This document shows positions 1-8,546 of a stretch of DNA of 64,000 bases, one piece after another. Every line of letters starts with the position of its first letter. The first letter of the stretch is position 1. The translations under genes were made by a program, and so were the position numbers. Origin of the DNA: F23-B02 sp946405205. GTDB taxonomy: Bacteria > Bacillota > Clostridia > Oscillospirales > Oscillospiraceae. Below the pieces are notes generated by a model. That model made no database searches. It saw nothing but the letters and a program-made list of their open reading frames with translations, and was not told the origin of the DNA. The stretch is from NCBI GenBank assembly GCA_946405205.1, contig CAMJGL010000008.1, positions 20,992 to 84,991 of the forward strand. Direction: 5' to 3'.

Positions 1-265
1 CCGCGATCTTCTCAAGCTGAGAAAGTGTAACGGGGCGCTTCTCGCAGGCGCGGACCATGCCGTTTATGAGCTTCACCCTGTCAAACTGCTGACGTGAGCC
101 GTCGCGCTTTACGACGACAAGAGGCAGATGCTCGATCGTCTCATAGGTGGTGAAGCGCTTCTGGCACGCAAGGCACTCCCTGCGGCGGCGTATCGTCGTT
201 CCCTCCTCGGCGGGACGAGAGTCGATCACCTTGCTCTCAAGAAATCCGCAAAACGGGCATTTCAT
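1..265 (-). CDS. nrdR: Transcriptional repressor NrdR (3' part cut by window edge)
   Basis: NrdR is the zinc- and nucleotide-dependent repressor of ribonucleotide reductase genes. The visible 88 residues begin with a zinc ribbon, MKCPFCG, with Cys at 3, 6, 31 and 34, followed by the family-typical run of Arg at 26-29 and FTTYE at 38-42. From about residue 48 the ATP-cone domain starts (LPLVVVKRDG). The C-terminal half lies outside the window. The ATG at 265 is supported by TTGGAGGAAT just upstream at 271-280. The gene has its own promoter-like sequence and is not overlapped by rnmV. No ribonucleotide reductase gene is in view, and I could not recognise a clear NrdR box in the leader. Confidence 0.95.
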   Translation of the reverse strand, partial: MKCPFCGFLESKVIDSRPAEEGTTIRRRRECLACQKRFTTYETIEHLPLVVVKRDGSRQQFDRVKLINGMVRACEKRPVTLSQLEKIA

Positions 266-310
266 AGCTTATTCCTCCAAATGCTCTCAATATATTTAAT
301 GTATTTTTAC

Positions 311-339
311 ATTATAGCACAATATGTTGAATTTTGCCA
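311..339 (-). promoter_or_regulatory. Putative promoter of nrdR
   Basis: Reading the minus strand, an extended -10 element TGCTATAAT lies with TATAAT at 311-316. A weak -35 (TGGCAA, 334-339) stands 17 bases upstream. The predicted start is about 40 bases ahead of the nrdR ATG. Confidence 0.5.
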
Positions 340-346
340 TACTATT

Positions 347-934
347 TTAGTATTCCCCGTCCAGAAACTCCTCACGGCTCATAATCGCGTTTAATACCTG
401 CAGCAGAGCCTCGGCGGTCATTTTCTCGGGCAGAGCCATTTTTTTAAGAAGCTCAGCCCGTTTTTTTGCGCTGTCGGGCTTTCCGGTCAGGCCTTTTTTA
501 TACATATCCGCCTTGCTGATGCCTGCCGAAGCTCCGGCGCAAGCGCCGTCTATCGTCGCTCCCGCCCTGCGGAGACAGTCGAGTATCACATCGGGGCTCA
601 TGCCCTCGACGCCAAGCTTTCCCTCCTTTGAAGGAGAGCTTTTGCGCCGCTCCTTGCCGTAAACATCGGGGATATAGGCGTGCTTTACAAGCTTCGGGTC
701 AACACAGCCCTTTATGAAATTCCGTATGACAAAGCCGGCTCCGTCGGAATCAGTCATAACTATAAGACCGCGCTTCTGAGCCAGAGTGCGCAGAAGCTGC
801 TGCTTCTCGCTGTCATTGAACAGGCCGAAGCCCGAGGTCTCGATTATGACCGCATCGACGACCTGAGAGAGCGTATTCTTATCGTATCTGCCCTCGACTA
901 CTATGACCTCGGATACTCTATGCACCGGTCTCAC
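347..934 (-). CDS. rnmV: Ribonuclease M5-like TOPRIM protein
   Basis: This 195-residue protein opens with a TOPRIM domain: VVEGRYD with the catalytic-type Glu at residue 14, and the acidic pair in MTDSDG at 62 and 64. That is the arrangement of RNase M5, the enzyme that matures 5S rRNA in Firmicutes. The C-terminal part (about 110-195) fits the DUF4093 extension that accompanies this TOPRIM in Clostridia. The first codon is GTG at 934, inside the end of holA, so the two genes overlap by 17 bases. A shorter start is possible but would cut into the TOPRIM strand. Translational coupling with holA is likely. Substrate specificity is inferred from the family only. Confidence 0.8.
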   Translation of the reverse strand: MRPVHRVSEVIVVEGRYDKNTLSQVVDAVIIETSGFGLFNDSEKQQLLRTLAQKRGLIVMTDSDGAGFVIRNFIKGCVDPKLVKHAYIPDVYGKERRKSSPSKEGKLGVEGMSPDVILDCLRRAGATIDGACAGASAGISKADMYKKGLTGKPDSAKKRAELLKKMALPEKMTAEALLQVLNAIMSREEFLDGEY

Positions 935-1964
935 CCGCTGCTATCCGCATAACGCACTCCTTCAGCAGTTCCGCAGGCTCGGTTTTGCTGCTTTTCATGG
1001 CATAATCCATCTCCGCGCACAGCTCCACCGCTCTTTTAAGCTGCTCATCGGAAAACCTGCGCGCCGAGGCCATGAGCTTATTTGCTATGAAGTCATGCTT
1101 AAGGCTGAGGGCGTTAACCAAATAGTCCTTGCCGAGCCCATTATCTATCGCCACACGAGCAGCATAGAGCTGGCGCATCTGGTTGCCGACTATGGCAAGC
1201 ATTTGCGTGGGCTCGTTATTTTTATCGGCAAGCAGCTCACGCAGCAGGCGCATAGCGGTGTTGTTCTCGCCCCTCGCCAGTGCCTCGGTCATATCAAATA
1301 CGACGGCCTCGGGAATATGATGTGCGACCGCGTCCACATCAGCTTCCGTGACCCTGTCGCCCTTAGCGTAGCTTGCGATCTTGTTTATCTCGGGTATGAG
1401 CCTGTTCATCAGGCCGCCGCTGACGGATATGAGACGCTGGGCGGCGTTAAGCTCAATGCCCTTGCCGGCCGCGGCAAAGCGCTTTATTATCCATTTTATA
1501 AGCTGATCTCCCGTCTGGGCGGTCACGCAGATCTCCGCGCCGTATTTTGCAAAGCATTTGTACAGTTTCAGACGCTTATCCGGCTCAAAGCCCGCGCCGC
1601 ACATGAATACGACCGTGCAGTATTCCGGGATATCGCTCAATATACTTACTATTTCATCCGTTTCCTTGAGCTTATTGAGGTCTATGCCTCTTATTTCAAC
1701 AAGGCTTCGCTCAGACAGGAACGGCACGGAATCGACGGCCTCGCGCAGCGCAAGAGCGTCAAAATCCCGCTCAGTCAGCTTGCGGTAGCTGAAATCGTCT
1801 CCCTCGTCGGTGGCGCAGAGCTTTTTTATCTCCGCGAAGAACTGATCGGCCAGATAATCCTCCGGCCCCCAGATAAGGTACAGGCTCTTCGGCCCGTTCT
1901 CCTTGAGGATACGCACACTTTCCCTGTAATTGAATTTTTCTTCCTGCTTATTTTTCCTAGCCAT
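918..1964 (-). CDS. holA: DNA polymerase III subunit delta
   Basis: Delta is the clamp-loader subunit that opens the beta sliding clamp. The 348-residue length and the N-terminal LYLIWGPEDYLADQF segment (about residues 28-42) are typical, followed by the AAA-like module and a C-terminal helical collar. As usual for delta, no Walker motifs are present. It starts with the base right after the comEC stop codon, a zero-base junction, and comEC-holA adjacency is a common Firmicutes arrangement. The end overlaps rnmV. Nothing about the sequence looks damaged. Confidence 0.93.
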   Translation of the reverse strand: MARKNKQEEKFNYRESVRILKENGPKSLYLIWGPEDYLADQFFAEIKKLCATDEGDDFSYRKLTERDFDALALREAVDSVPFLSERSLVEIRGIDLNKLKETDEIVSILSDIPEYCTVVFMCGAGFEPDKRLKLYKCFAKYGAEICVTAQTGDQLIKWIIKRFAAAGKGIELNAAQRLISVSGGLMNRLIPEINKIASYAKGDRVTEADVDAVAHHIPEAVVFDMTEALARGENNTAMRLLRELLADKNNEPTQMLAIVGNQMRQLYAARVAIDNGLGKDYLVNALSLKHDFIANKLMASARRFSDEQLKRAVELCAEMDYAMKSSKTEPAELLKECVMRIAAGETGA

Positions 1965-4262
1965 TTAATCACCAGCCGTGATATCAATTATTATTCTGCC
2001 GAGTTCGTCCGTGCGCAGTACCGTTATTTCGTATTTTTGCAGGCGCTCGAGCACCTCCTCGGTCGGATGCCCGTATCTGTTGTAGCCCACCGAGATGACC
2101 GCCGTTTCGGGGGAAGTCTCCGCCAAAAGCTCCTCACTTGTCGAGTACTTTGAGCCGTGGTGCGGAACTATAAGAAGATCCGTATCCTCAAGCTCATGCT
2201 CGCGCACAAGCTCGCGCTCAACGCTCATCTCGACATCGCCCGTCACCAGCATATCGTAATCACCTATGCTAACGGTTGACATAATACCGCTCTCGGTTCG
2301 TTTTCCGCGCTCCGAGGACTCGTATATGCTCAGTCTTATCTCCCCTGCTTCAAGCTGCGTATCGCGGACGATATACATGACCTCCGTACCGTTTGCTTCG
2401 GCGGTGAGCAACAGCTCCTCAAGCATGCCGCCCGTGTCGGTATCCGCGGCATTGTCCGGCAGTATGAGCGTATCCACGTTCATTAGGTTCATGAGCCGCA
2501 CAGCGCCGAGAGCGTGATCCTCGTGCAGGTGCGTGAGCATGAGATAATCAATGTCTGTCCTTCCGTTTGCATGGAGATAGCATGACAGCATATTCCCGAC
2601 ATTCTCGGCAATTCCGTAACCTCCGCAGTCGATGACCACGGTGTTCTCGCCCTCGGTCACGGCAATGCACTGGCCGCTTCCGACGTCCATAATGCTGATA
2701 GTGCCCTCATCGGCGAGCATATCGCGTCGGGTCAGCCAGAACGTGCCAAGCAGAAGAACAAGGCTCAAAGCACAGGGCATGAGAGGACTCAGCTTCTTTT
2801 TGCCGCGATTTATCACAAAAAATGCGGCAAAAAGCAGATATGTCAGCACGAGCCACACCAATACATACGGATTTTCAATGTATACAGCGACAAAATCGAG
2901 TTTCGCTGTATATTCTACCACGAAAGCTATGTACCGCACAAGACAGGACAGTATTGCCGCCGCTCCCGCGCCCAGCTCAGGTGCTGCGATTCCGATGAGG
3001 CAGACAGCATATCCTCCCACGAACAGAAGCGATATCGCCCACAGGCACAGGATGTTAACAACGGGCGCAAGAAGCGTCACATAGCCGAAATGCAACGCGG
3101 CCAGCGGCACGGTGAACACCGTGACGGCAAGAGAGCTTGAGAGCGTCGCAAGGGCATACCTGACCACATGCGCAAAGAGCGCAGGCGGACTTATCCTCTC
3201 GCTTAAGTATTCATATATCGGCTGTGAAAACAGGAAGATGCCGGCCATCGCGCCGAAGGATAATTGCAGAGAAATGCTGCCCGCGGCAAAGGGATTCGAT
3301 ATGAGTATGAGAGCCATCGCAAAGGATAACGAGGTCGCCCGGTCGTTTACCCTGCCCATGACAGGGGCGAGCAGAAGCAGGCTGAGCATTATCCCAGCCC
3401 TGACCGCAGACGGCGGCGAGCCGACCATCACTACAAAGGCCCACACAAGGCCCATGCACAGGAGCGATGAGCGCCTGTTTTTGCCCATGATGCTCTGCAG
3501 AACGCCGACGAGGAAGGCAACGTGCATACCCGATACAGCGACGACGTGTGCAAGCCCGGATATGCTCATTGAGGCGTAAAGCCTGTCGTTTTCGTAATAA
3601 TCTCCCTTATATCCTGATAATAGAGCCGTCATGAACGCTGCGGTATCGTCAGGGAAAATCTCCCTTATGCGGCTGTGCAGGGCGTTTCCCAAATGTTTCG
3701 GGAAGTACAGGAACGAGTATTCCCATGTGCCGGTCTTCTCTATGGGTTCGTTCGTATATCCCGTAAGATATATGTCCTTCGAGGTGTTCGAGTCGGTCTC
3801 CTCGCCGTAGCGCTCGGCGGCATTGTGAAGCTTGATTTTAACCTCTATCTCATCCCCAGGCTCAAGGCTGCCGCAGCTTTTGCCGTAATCGATTATAAGC
3901 GTCTTCACCTTTGGAAGCTCCGGATCGTCAAGCTTCACATACAAAAGCGTGCAGATGTCCCTTTCGTCGGGATATTCGGTCACTCTCGCGCTGACACAAA
4001 ATTCCCTCTCGGCGTACGGCGCACAGGCGTCGATAGTGAAGCGCTCATGAAGCTCATAATGAGTAAAGCCCAAAGCCGCGGCAACGGCCAATATTATAAG
4101 TCTCTTCCTTGCCCTGCCCCTCACCAAAAGAGCCGGCAGCAGAAGAAGCGCCGACAGCGCCGCAGCTATCATAAGCTGCCCTCGCGGTACAAGATAGTGA
4201 GCCAGGATTACCGCCGCGCAATATCCGATAGACGCCAAAGCGAGCTTGCGAACACCCCTCAT
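1965..4262 (-). CDS. comEC: DNA internalization channel protein ComEC/Rec2
   Basis: A 765-residue polytopic membrane protein with the three-part ComEC layout. After two N-terminal membrane segments comes an extracytoplasmic OB-like part (about 80-220), then the multi-helix competence domain containing AVSGMHVAFLVG, and finally a metallo-beta-lactamase-type domain with HLHEDH at about 578-583 and VPHHGS further on. It transports single-stranded DNA across the membrane in competent bacteria. The initiating ATG at 4262 has only a weak GGGG upstream. A strong hairpin ends 14 bases before the start codon, so how this operon is expressed is not obvious. No comEA or comEB is in view. Confidence 0.93.
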   Translation of the reverse strand: MRGVRKLALASIGYCAAVILAHYLVPRGQLMIAAALSALLLLPALLVRGRARKRLIILAVAAALGFTHYELHERFTIDACAPYAEREFCVSARVTEYPDERDICTLLYVKLDDPELPKVKTLIIDYGKSCGSLEPGDEIEVKIKLHNAAERYGEETDSNTSKDIYLTGYTNEPIEKTGTWEYSFLYFPKHLGNALHSRIREIFPDDTAAFMTALLSGYKGDYYENDRLYASMSISGLAHVVAVSGMHVAFLVGVLQSIMGKNRRSSLLCMGLVWAFVVMVGSPPSAVRAGIMLSLLLLAPVMGRVNDRATSLSFAMALILISNPFAAGSISLQLSFGAMAGIFLFSQPIYEYLSERISPPALFAHVVRYALATLSSSLAVTVFTVPLAALHFGYVTLLAPVVNILCLWAISLLFVGGYAVCLIGIAAPELGAGAAAILSCLVRYIAFVVEYTAKLDFVAVYIENPYVLVWLVLTYLLFAAFFVINRGKKKLSPLMPCALSLVLLLGTFWLTRRDMLADEGTISIMDVGSGQCIAVTEGENTVVIDCGGYGIAENVGNMLSCYLHANGRTDIDYLMLTHLHEDHALGAVRLMNLMNVDTLILPDNAADTDTGGMLEELLLTAEANGTEVMYIVRDTQLEAGEIRLSIYESSERGKRTESGIMSTVSIGDYDMLVTGDVEMSVERELVREHELEDTDLLIVPHHGSKYSTSEELLAETSPETAVISVGYNRYGHPTEEVLERLQKYEITVLRTDELGRIIIDITAGD

Positions 4263-4276
4263 AATACTACCCCTAT

Positions 4277-4311
4277 GCGCAAAAAAGCAGCATTGAGCTG
4301 CTTTTTTGCGC
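4277..4311. terminator. Symmetrical intrinsic terminator between HIT gene and comEC
   Basis: A perfect 15-bp inverted repeat (GCGCAAAAAAGCAGC and its complement) with loop ATTGA. It carries an A tract on one side and a T tract on the other, so it can act in either direction. It lies just after the HIT gene stop and just before the comEC start. Confidence 0.8.
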
Positions 4312-4318
4312 TGATGTT

Positions 4319-4660
4319 TTAAGCCATTCCCTCGGGGAGCTTTTTGCCGCCCAGAAGATGGAAATGCAGATGCTTAACGGTCTGGCCGCCGTCCTCGCCG
4401 CAGTTATTCACCACGCGATAGCCGTTTTCAAGTCCCTCGGATGCTGCTATCTTCGCAATGGCCTCGAAGCACTTTCCGACCAGCGCGGAGTTTGAGGAAT
4501 CGATCTTATCCGCGCAGCATATATGCTCTCTGGGGAGCACGAGGACGTGCACGGGAGCCTGCGGATTAATGTCGCGGAAGGCGTAAACATACTCATCCTC
4601 ATAAACCTTCGTTGAGGGGATCTCCCCTGCTATGATCTTGCAGAACAGACAATCGTTCAT
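4319..4660 (-). CDS. HIT family nucleotide-binding protein
   Basis: A 113-residue histidine-triad protein. The C-terminal triad HLHFHLLGG, with the catalytic central His, and the upstream VLPREHI strand are intact. The N-terminal CLFCKIIAGEIPS is the Hint/PKCI-like start, with two Cys in CxxC spacing. These enzymes hydrolyse AMP linked to amines or lysine, for example adenylates left by tRNA synthetases, which suits its position 14 bases behind alaS. A strong ribosome-binding site (GGAGGTTACT) fixes the start. Confidence 0.92.
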   Translation of the reverse strand: MNDCLFCKIIAGEIPSTKVYEDEYVYAFRDINPQAPVHVLVLPREHICCADKIDSSNSALVGKCFEAIAKIAASEGLENGYRVVNNCGEDGGQTVKHLHFHLLGGKKLPEGMA

Positions 4661-4674
4661 AGTAACCTCCTGTT

Positions 4675-7341
4675 TTATATGCCGAGCTTTTCAGCCACGA
4701 AATCGTCAACTATTGCAAGCGCGTTATCTATCTTCAGCACCTCGGTGCCGCCGCCCATCGCGGAGTCGGGCTTGCCGCCGCCCTTGCCGCCGGCAATCGC
4801 CGACACGGCCTTGACAAGCTCTCCGGCCTTGATGCCAGCCGCTACAGCCTCCTTGCCGCACACCGCGGCGAAGGTCACCTTGCTCTCCGTCGCGGTCGCC
4901 ATTACAGCGACGACCTTGGGATCCTTATCGCGGAGGAAGTCGCCGATCTTGCGCAGATCGTTCGGCTCAAGGTCTGTGCGGGTAGCGGTCAGGACGTCGA
5001 AGCCGCCTATCTTCTTCGCGGCGAACAGGAAGCGCTCAACGTCCGCGTTGAGGATCTTATCCTTCATGCGCTCAAGCTTCTGGCGCAGCTCCTTGAGCTC
5101 AGCAAGGAAACCCTCTGTCTTTGCAACGAGCTCGTTGGGCTTGGTCTTTAGAAGCTCTGCCGCCTGTGCGAGCATAAGATTTGCGTCCTTCGCCATGGCA
5201 AGGCATTTCCTGCCCGTGACCGCCTCGATGCGGCGCACGCCGCTTGCAACGGAATACTCGCTCAATATGCGGAACGGGCCGACCTTGGCGGTATTGTCCA
5301 GATGCGTGCCGCCGCACAGCTCAACGCTGAAATCGCCCATGGAAACCACTCTGACAACGTCGCCGTATTTTTCCTCAAACAGTGCTGTCGCTCCGCTGTT
5401 TTTGGCCTCATCTATGCCCATTTCCTTGACGGAAATATCCATGCCGTCAAGGATGGCGTTGTTCACCGCGTTCTCGACCTCGGCAAGCTCTTCCGCGCTG
5501 AGTGCGCTGAAGTGGGTGAAGTCAAATCTAAGGCTGTCCTCATCCACAAGGGAGCCCGCCTGATGCACGTTCTCGCCCAGCACTTTGCGCAGTGCGCTGT
5601 GGAGCAGATGCGTTGCCGAATGTGCGCGGGATATCGCCTTGCGGCGCTCGGCGGATACGGAGGCCACGACGCTCTCGCCGACGGATATCGCGCCGGAGTG
5701 CATGACACCGTAGTGCAGGTACTTGTCGCCCCTGTCCTTCTTTACGTTTTTCACCTCAAAGCGGCTGAACTGTCCGTCCTCGATATCCTCAAGGCTGAAG
5801 CCGATCTCGCCGTGGTCGGCAAGCTGACCGCCCATTTCCGCGTAAAACGGAGTTTTGTCAAGCACGATGATGCCCTCGCAGCCTGATTCGATCTCGCCTG
5901 CAAGCTCGCCGTTGCTCCAGATGGCAAGGACGTTTGCCGTTTCGCTGAGCTTTTCATAGCCCGTAAACTCCGTGGGAGTAGCGTCAAGGCCGAAGTCTAT
6001 GCCCTCCCAGCCGAGGTCGCCGAGAGCCTTTCTGGCCTCGCGGGCGCGTATGCGCTGCTCCTCCATGAGCTGTTTAAACTCCTCGGTATTGAGGCTCATG
6101 CCCTCATCCCGCACCATTTCTTCGGTCATATCCACGGGGAAGCCGTAGGTATCGTAGAGCCTGAACGCGTCGGCTCCGGAGAAGACCGTCTCGCCCTTAG
6201 CCTTGTGCTCGGCGAGCAGGGATGCGAATATCTGCATTCCGGCGTCGATGGTCTTTGCAAAGCTCTCCTCCTCGCTTTTCACAACGCGGGTGATATAGTC
6301 CTGCTTCTCGCGCAGCTCGGGATACTGACACTCGTTCTCGTGAATAACGGTGTCGATAACATTATAAAGGAAAGGCTCGTTCACGCCGAGGAGCTTTCCG
6401 TGGCGGGCGGCTCTTCTGAGAAGGCGGCGGAGCACATAGCCGCGCCCCTCGTTCGAGGGCAGGATGCCGTCGCAGATCATAAATGTCGCGCTGCGGATAT
6501 GGTCGGTAATAACGCGCAGCGAAACGTCGCGCTTTTCGCTCTCGCCGTAGTGCGCGCCGGTTATCTCGGACACCTTGTGGGTGATGTTCATGACCGTATC
6601 GACGTCGAACAGGGAGTTTACGCCCTGGCACACGACGGCCAGGCGCTCAAGCCCCATGCCGGTGTCGATATTTTTCTGCGCAAGCTCGGTGTAGTTGCCG
6701 GCGCCGTCATTATCAAACTGAGAAAATACGTTGTTCCAGACCTCGATATAGCGGTCACAGTCGCAGCCGACGGTACAGTCGGGCTTTCCGCAGCCGTATT
6801 CCTCGCCGCGGTCATAGTATATCTCGCTGCAGGGGCCGCAGGGGCCTGCGCCGTGCTCCCAGAAGTTATCCTCCTTGCCGAAGCGGAATATGCGCTCGGC
6901 CGGTATGCCAATCTCGTCATGCCAGATGTTCCACGCTTCATCATCGTCGACATAAACGGAGGGATAAAGCCTGTCGGGGTCAAGACCGACCCATTCATCG
7001 GAGGTGAGAAATTCCCAGCTGTACGCGATGGCTTCATGCTTGAAGTAATCACCGAAGGAGAAGTTGCCGAGCATCTCAAAATAGGTGCCGTGGCGGGCGG
7101 TATGGCCGACATTCTCGATATCGCCGGTGCGGATGCACTTCTGGCAGGTGCAAACGCGCCTTCTGGGCGGTACCTGCTCGCCCTTGAACCAGGGCTTCAT
7201 GGGGGTCATACCCGCGTTTATGAGCAGTATGGATTTATCGTTTTTGGGTACCAGCGAAAAGCTGGGCAGGCGGAGATGATCCTTGCTTTCAAAAAATCTG
7301 AGGAACATCTCTCTGAGTTCATTAAGTCCGTATGCTTTCAT
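4675..7341 (-). CDS. alaS: Alanine--tRNA ligase
   Basis: A full-length class II synthetase of 888 residues, close to the usual 870-880. The N-terminal catalytic core contains FLRFFESKDHLRLPSFSLVP and GMTPMKPWF. The editing domain shows the zinc-binding pair in HSATHLLH and the CGGTH motif. The C-terminal DHHA1 part ends in the glycine-rich GGKGGGKPDSAMGGG. It charges tRNA-Ala and clears mis-acylated Ser and Gly. The ATG overlaps the U32 gene stop as ATGA, so the two are probably one transcript. No frameshift is seen. Confidence 0.98.
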   Translation of the reverse strand: MKAYGLNELREMFLRFFESKDHLRLPSFSLVPKNDKSILLINAGMTPMKPWFKGEQVPPRRRVCTCQKCIRTGDIENVGHTARHGTYFEMLGNFSFGDYFKHEAIAYSWEFLTSDEWVGLDPDRLYPSVYVDDDEAWNIWHDEIGIPAERIFRFGKEDNFWEHGAGPCGPCSEIYYDRGEEYGCGKPDCTVGCDCDRYIEVWNNVFSQFDNDGAGNYTELAQKNIDTGMGLERLAVVCQGVNSLFDVDTVMNITHKVSEITGAHYGESEKRDVSLRVITDHIRSATFMICDGILPSNEGRGYVLRRLLRRAARHGKLLGVNEPFLYNVIDTVIHENECQYPELREKQDYITRVVKSEEESFAKTIDAGMQIFASLLAEHKAKGETVFSGADAFRLYDTYGFPVDMTEEMVRDEGMSLNTEEFKQLMEEQRIRAREARKALGDLGWEGIDFGLDATPTEFTGYEKLSETANVLAIWSNGELAGEIESGCEGIIVLDKTPFYAEMGGQLADHGEIGFSLEDIEDGQFSRFEVKNVKKDRGDKYLHYGVMHSGAISVGESVVASVSAERRKAISRAHSATHLLHSALRKVLGENVHQAGSLVDEDSLRFDFTHFSALSAEELAEVENAVNNAILDGMDISVKEMGIDEAKNSGATALFEEKYGDVVRVVSMGDFSVELCGGTHLDNTAKVGPFRILSEYSVASGVRRIEAVTGRKCLAMAKDANLMLAQAAELLKTKPNELVAKTEGFLAELKELRQKLERMKDKILNADVERFLFAAKKIGGFDVLTATRTDLEPNDLRKIGDFLRDKDPKVVAVMATATESKVTFAAVCGKEAVAAGIKAGELVKAVSAIAGGKGGGKPDSAMGGGTEVLKIDNALAIVDDFVAEKLGI

Positions 7342-8546
7342 TTCTTTATTCTCCTAAGTATAGATAGCTTGCTGCACGGCCTCGGCAGCTTCATCTTAAA
7401 TCTCATCATTGCATGGGGAGTTGAGCTTATTTCCTCCCCCGCCTCGTTTATCATGCTTCCGGCGGTAAAGGCTATGGGCTCGGCGTCGTTTGTCAGAAGC
7501 TCTACCGTATCGCCCACACAAAAACGGTTTCGTTGGCTGAGCAGCGCAAAACCCGTTTCATCGCATTCCTCGACCACCGCGCAGATCTCGGCGTCCGAGA
7601 AGTAGCTTGCCTCCGCGTAGTGCTGCCCCGGATCTCCGTAGTAAAAGCCGGTGCAATACGGGCGGTGGCTTATTTTATTGACCTCGTCTATCCATATCTG
7701 CGGCAGCGGCTCATTCGCCGCGGCGCAGTCGATCGCGTGGCGGTAAGCATTCGTCGCAGCTGCGGCGTAGTAGGCGGATTTCATCCTGCCCTCTATCTTG
7801 AGGCTCGTAACGCCCGCGGCCATCAGCTCGGGAATATGCTCGATCATGCACATATCACGCGAGTTCATAATATGCGTGCCCTTATCCTCGGTGATCTCAA
7901 AATACTCGCCCGGGCGCTTTTCCTCGACAAGATGGTACTTCCAACGGCACGGCTGCGCGCAGGCGCCGCGGTTTGCGTCCCTGCCGGTCAGGTAGTTTGA
8001 CAGCAGGCAGCGTCCCGAAAACGAAACGCACATAGCGCCGTGGACAAAGGCTTCGATTTCAAGCTCAGGCGGGGTCTTCGCCCGAATTTCAAATATATCC
8101 TTCATCGTGGTCTCGCGGGCGAGAACAACACGCTCGGCGCCCATGTTATACAGCACGTTCGCCGCGGCGCTGTTTATAACGCCGAGCTGAGTACTGACAT
8201 GGCGGGCGACCTTCGGGGCATACCTTGCCGCAGCATCCATCACTCCGAGGTCGGCGATTATGAATGCGTCGACGCCCGCGTCCTGAGCCCGCTCGAGAAA
8301 GGCCGGTAGGCTTTTGAGCTCGTCCTCTCGCGGAAGAGTGTTGCAGGTAAGATGTACCGCCGCGCCCTTTGAGTGGGCAAGGGTACAGGCTTCCCTGAGC
8401 TCCTCGTCGGAAAAGTTTCCGGCCGCGGCGCGCATCCCGAACTGCTTTCCCGCAAGATACACGGCGTCGGCACCGTAATGGAGCGCCATTTCAAGGCGCT
8501 CCATATCTCCGGCCGGGGCCAGAAGTTCCGGTTTTTTCTTAATCAT
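7338..8546 (-). CDS. Peptidase U32 family protein, probable tRNA hydroxylase (TrhP/YrrO type)
   Basis: About 402 residues from the chosen ATG at 8546, which overlaps the mltG stop by several bases. The frame stays open further upstream, but that stretch reads as mltG out of phase and lacks family similarity. The N-terminus LLAPAGDMERLEMALHYGAD is the U32 TIM-barrel start. The U32 signature follows as EAFVHGAMCVSFSGRC, and Cys residues in GACAQPC are probable iron-sulfur ligands. Family members of this size (TrhP/YrrO) hydroxylate U34 of tRNAs; that role is inferred. The position next to mltG and a tRNA synthetase gene fits other Firmicutes. Confidence 0.87.
   Translation of the reverse strand: MIKKKPELLAPAGDMERLEMALHYGADAVYLAGKQFGMRAAAGNFSDEELREACTLAHSKGAAVHLTCNTLPREDELKSLPAFLERAQDAGVDAFIIADLGVMDAAARYAPKVARHVSTQLGVINSAAANVLYNMGAERVVLARETTMKDIFEIRAKTPPELEIEAFVHGAMCVSFSGRCLLSNYLTGRDANRGACAQPCRWKYHLVEEKRPGEYFEITEDKGTHIMNSRDMCMIEHIPELMAAGVTSLKIEGRMKSAYYAAAATNAYRHAIDCAAANEPLPQIWIDEVNKISHRPYCTGFYYGDPGQHYAEASYFSDAEICAVVEECDETGFALLSQRNRFCVGDTVELLTNDAEPIAFTAGSMINEAGEEISSTPHAMMRFKMKLPRPCSKLSILRRIKK

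Noticed and set aside
903..2153. A 416-codon open frame on the plus strand opposite holA
   Set aside because: Shadow of holA and the comEC end; no ribosome-binding site and no family resemblance.
6205..7605. A 466-codon open frame on the plus strand opposite alaS
   Set aside because: Pure antisense of an intact alanyl-tRNA synthetase gene.
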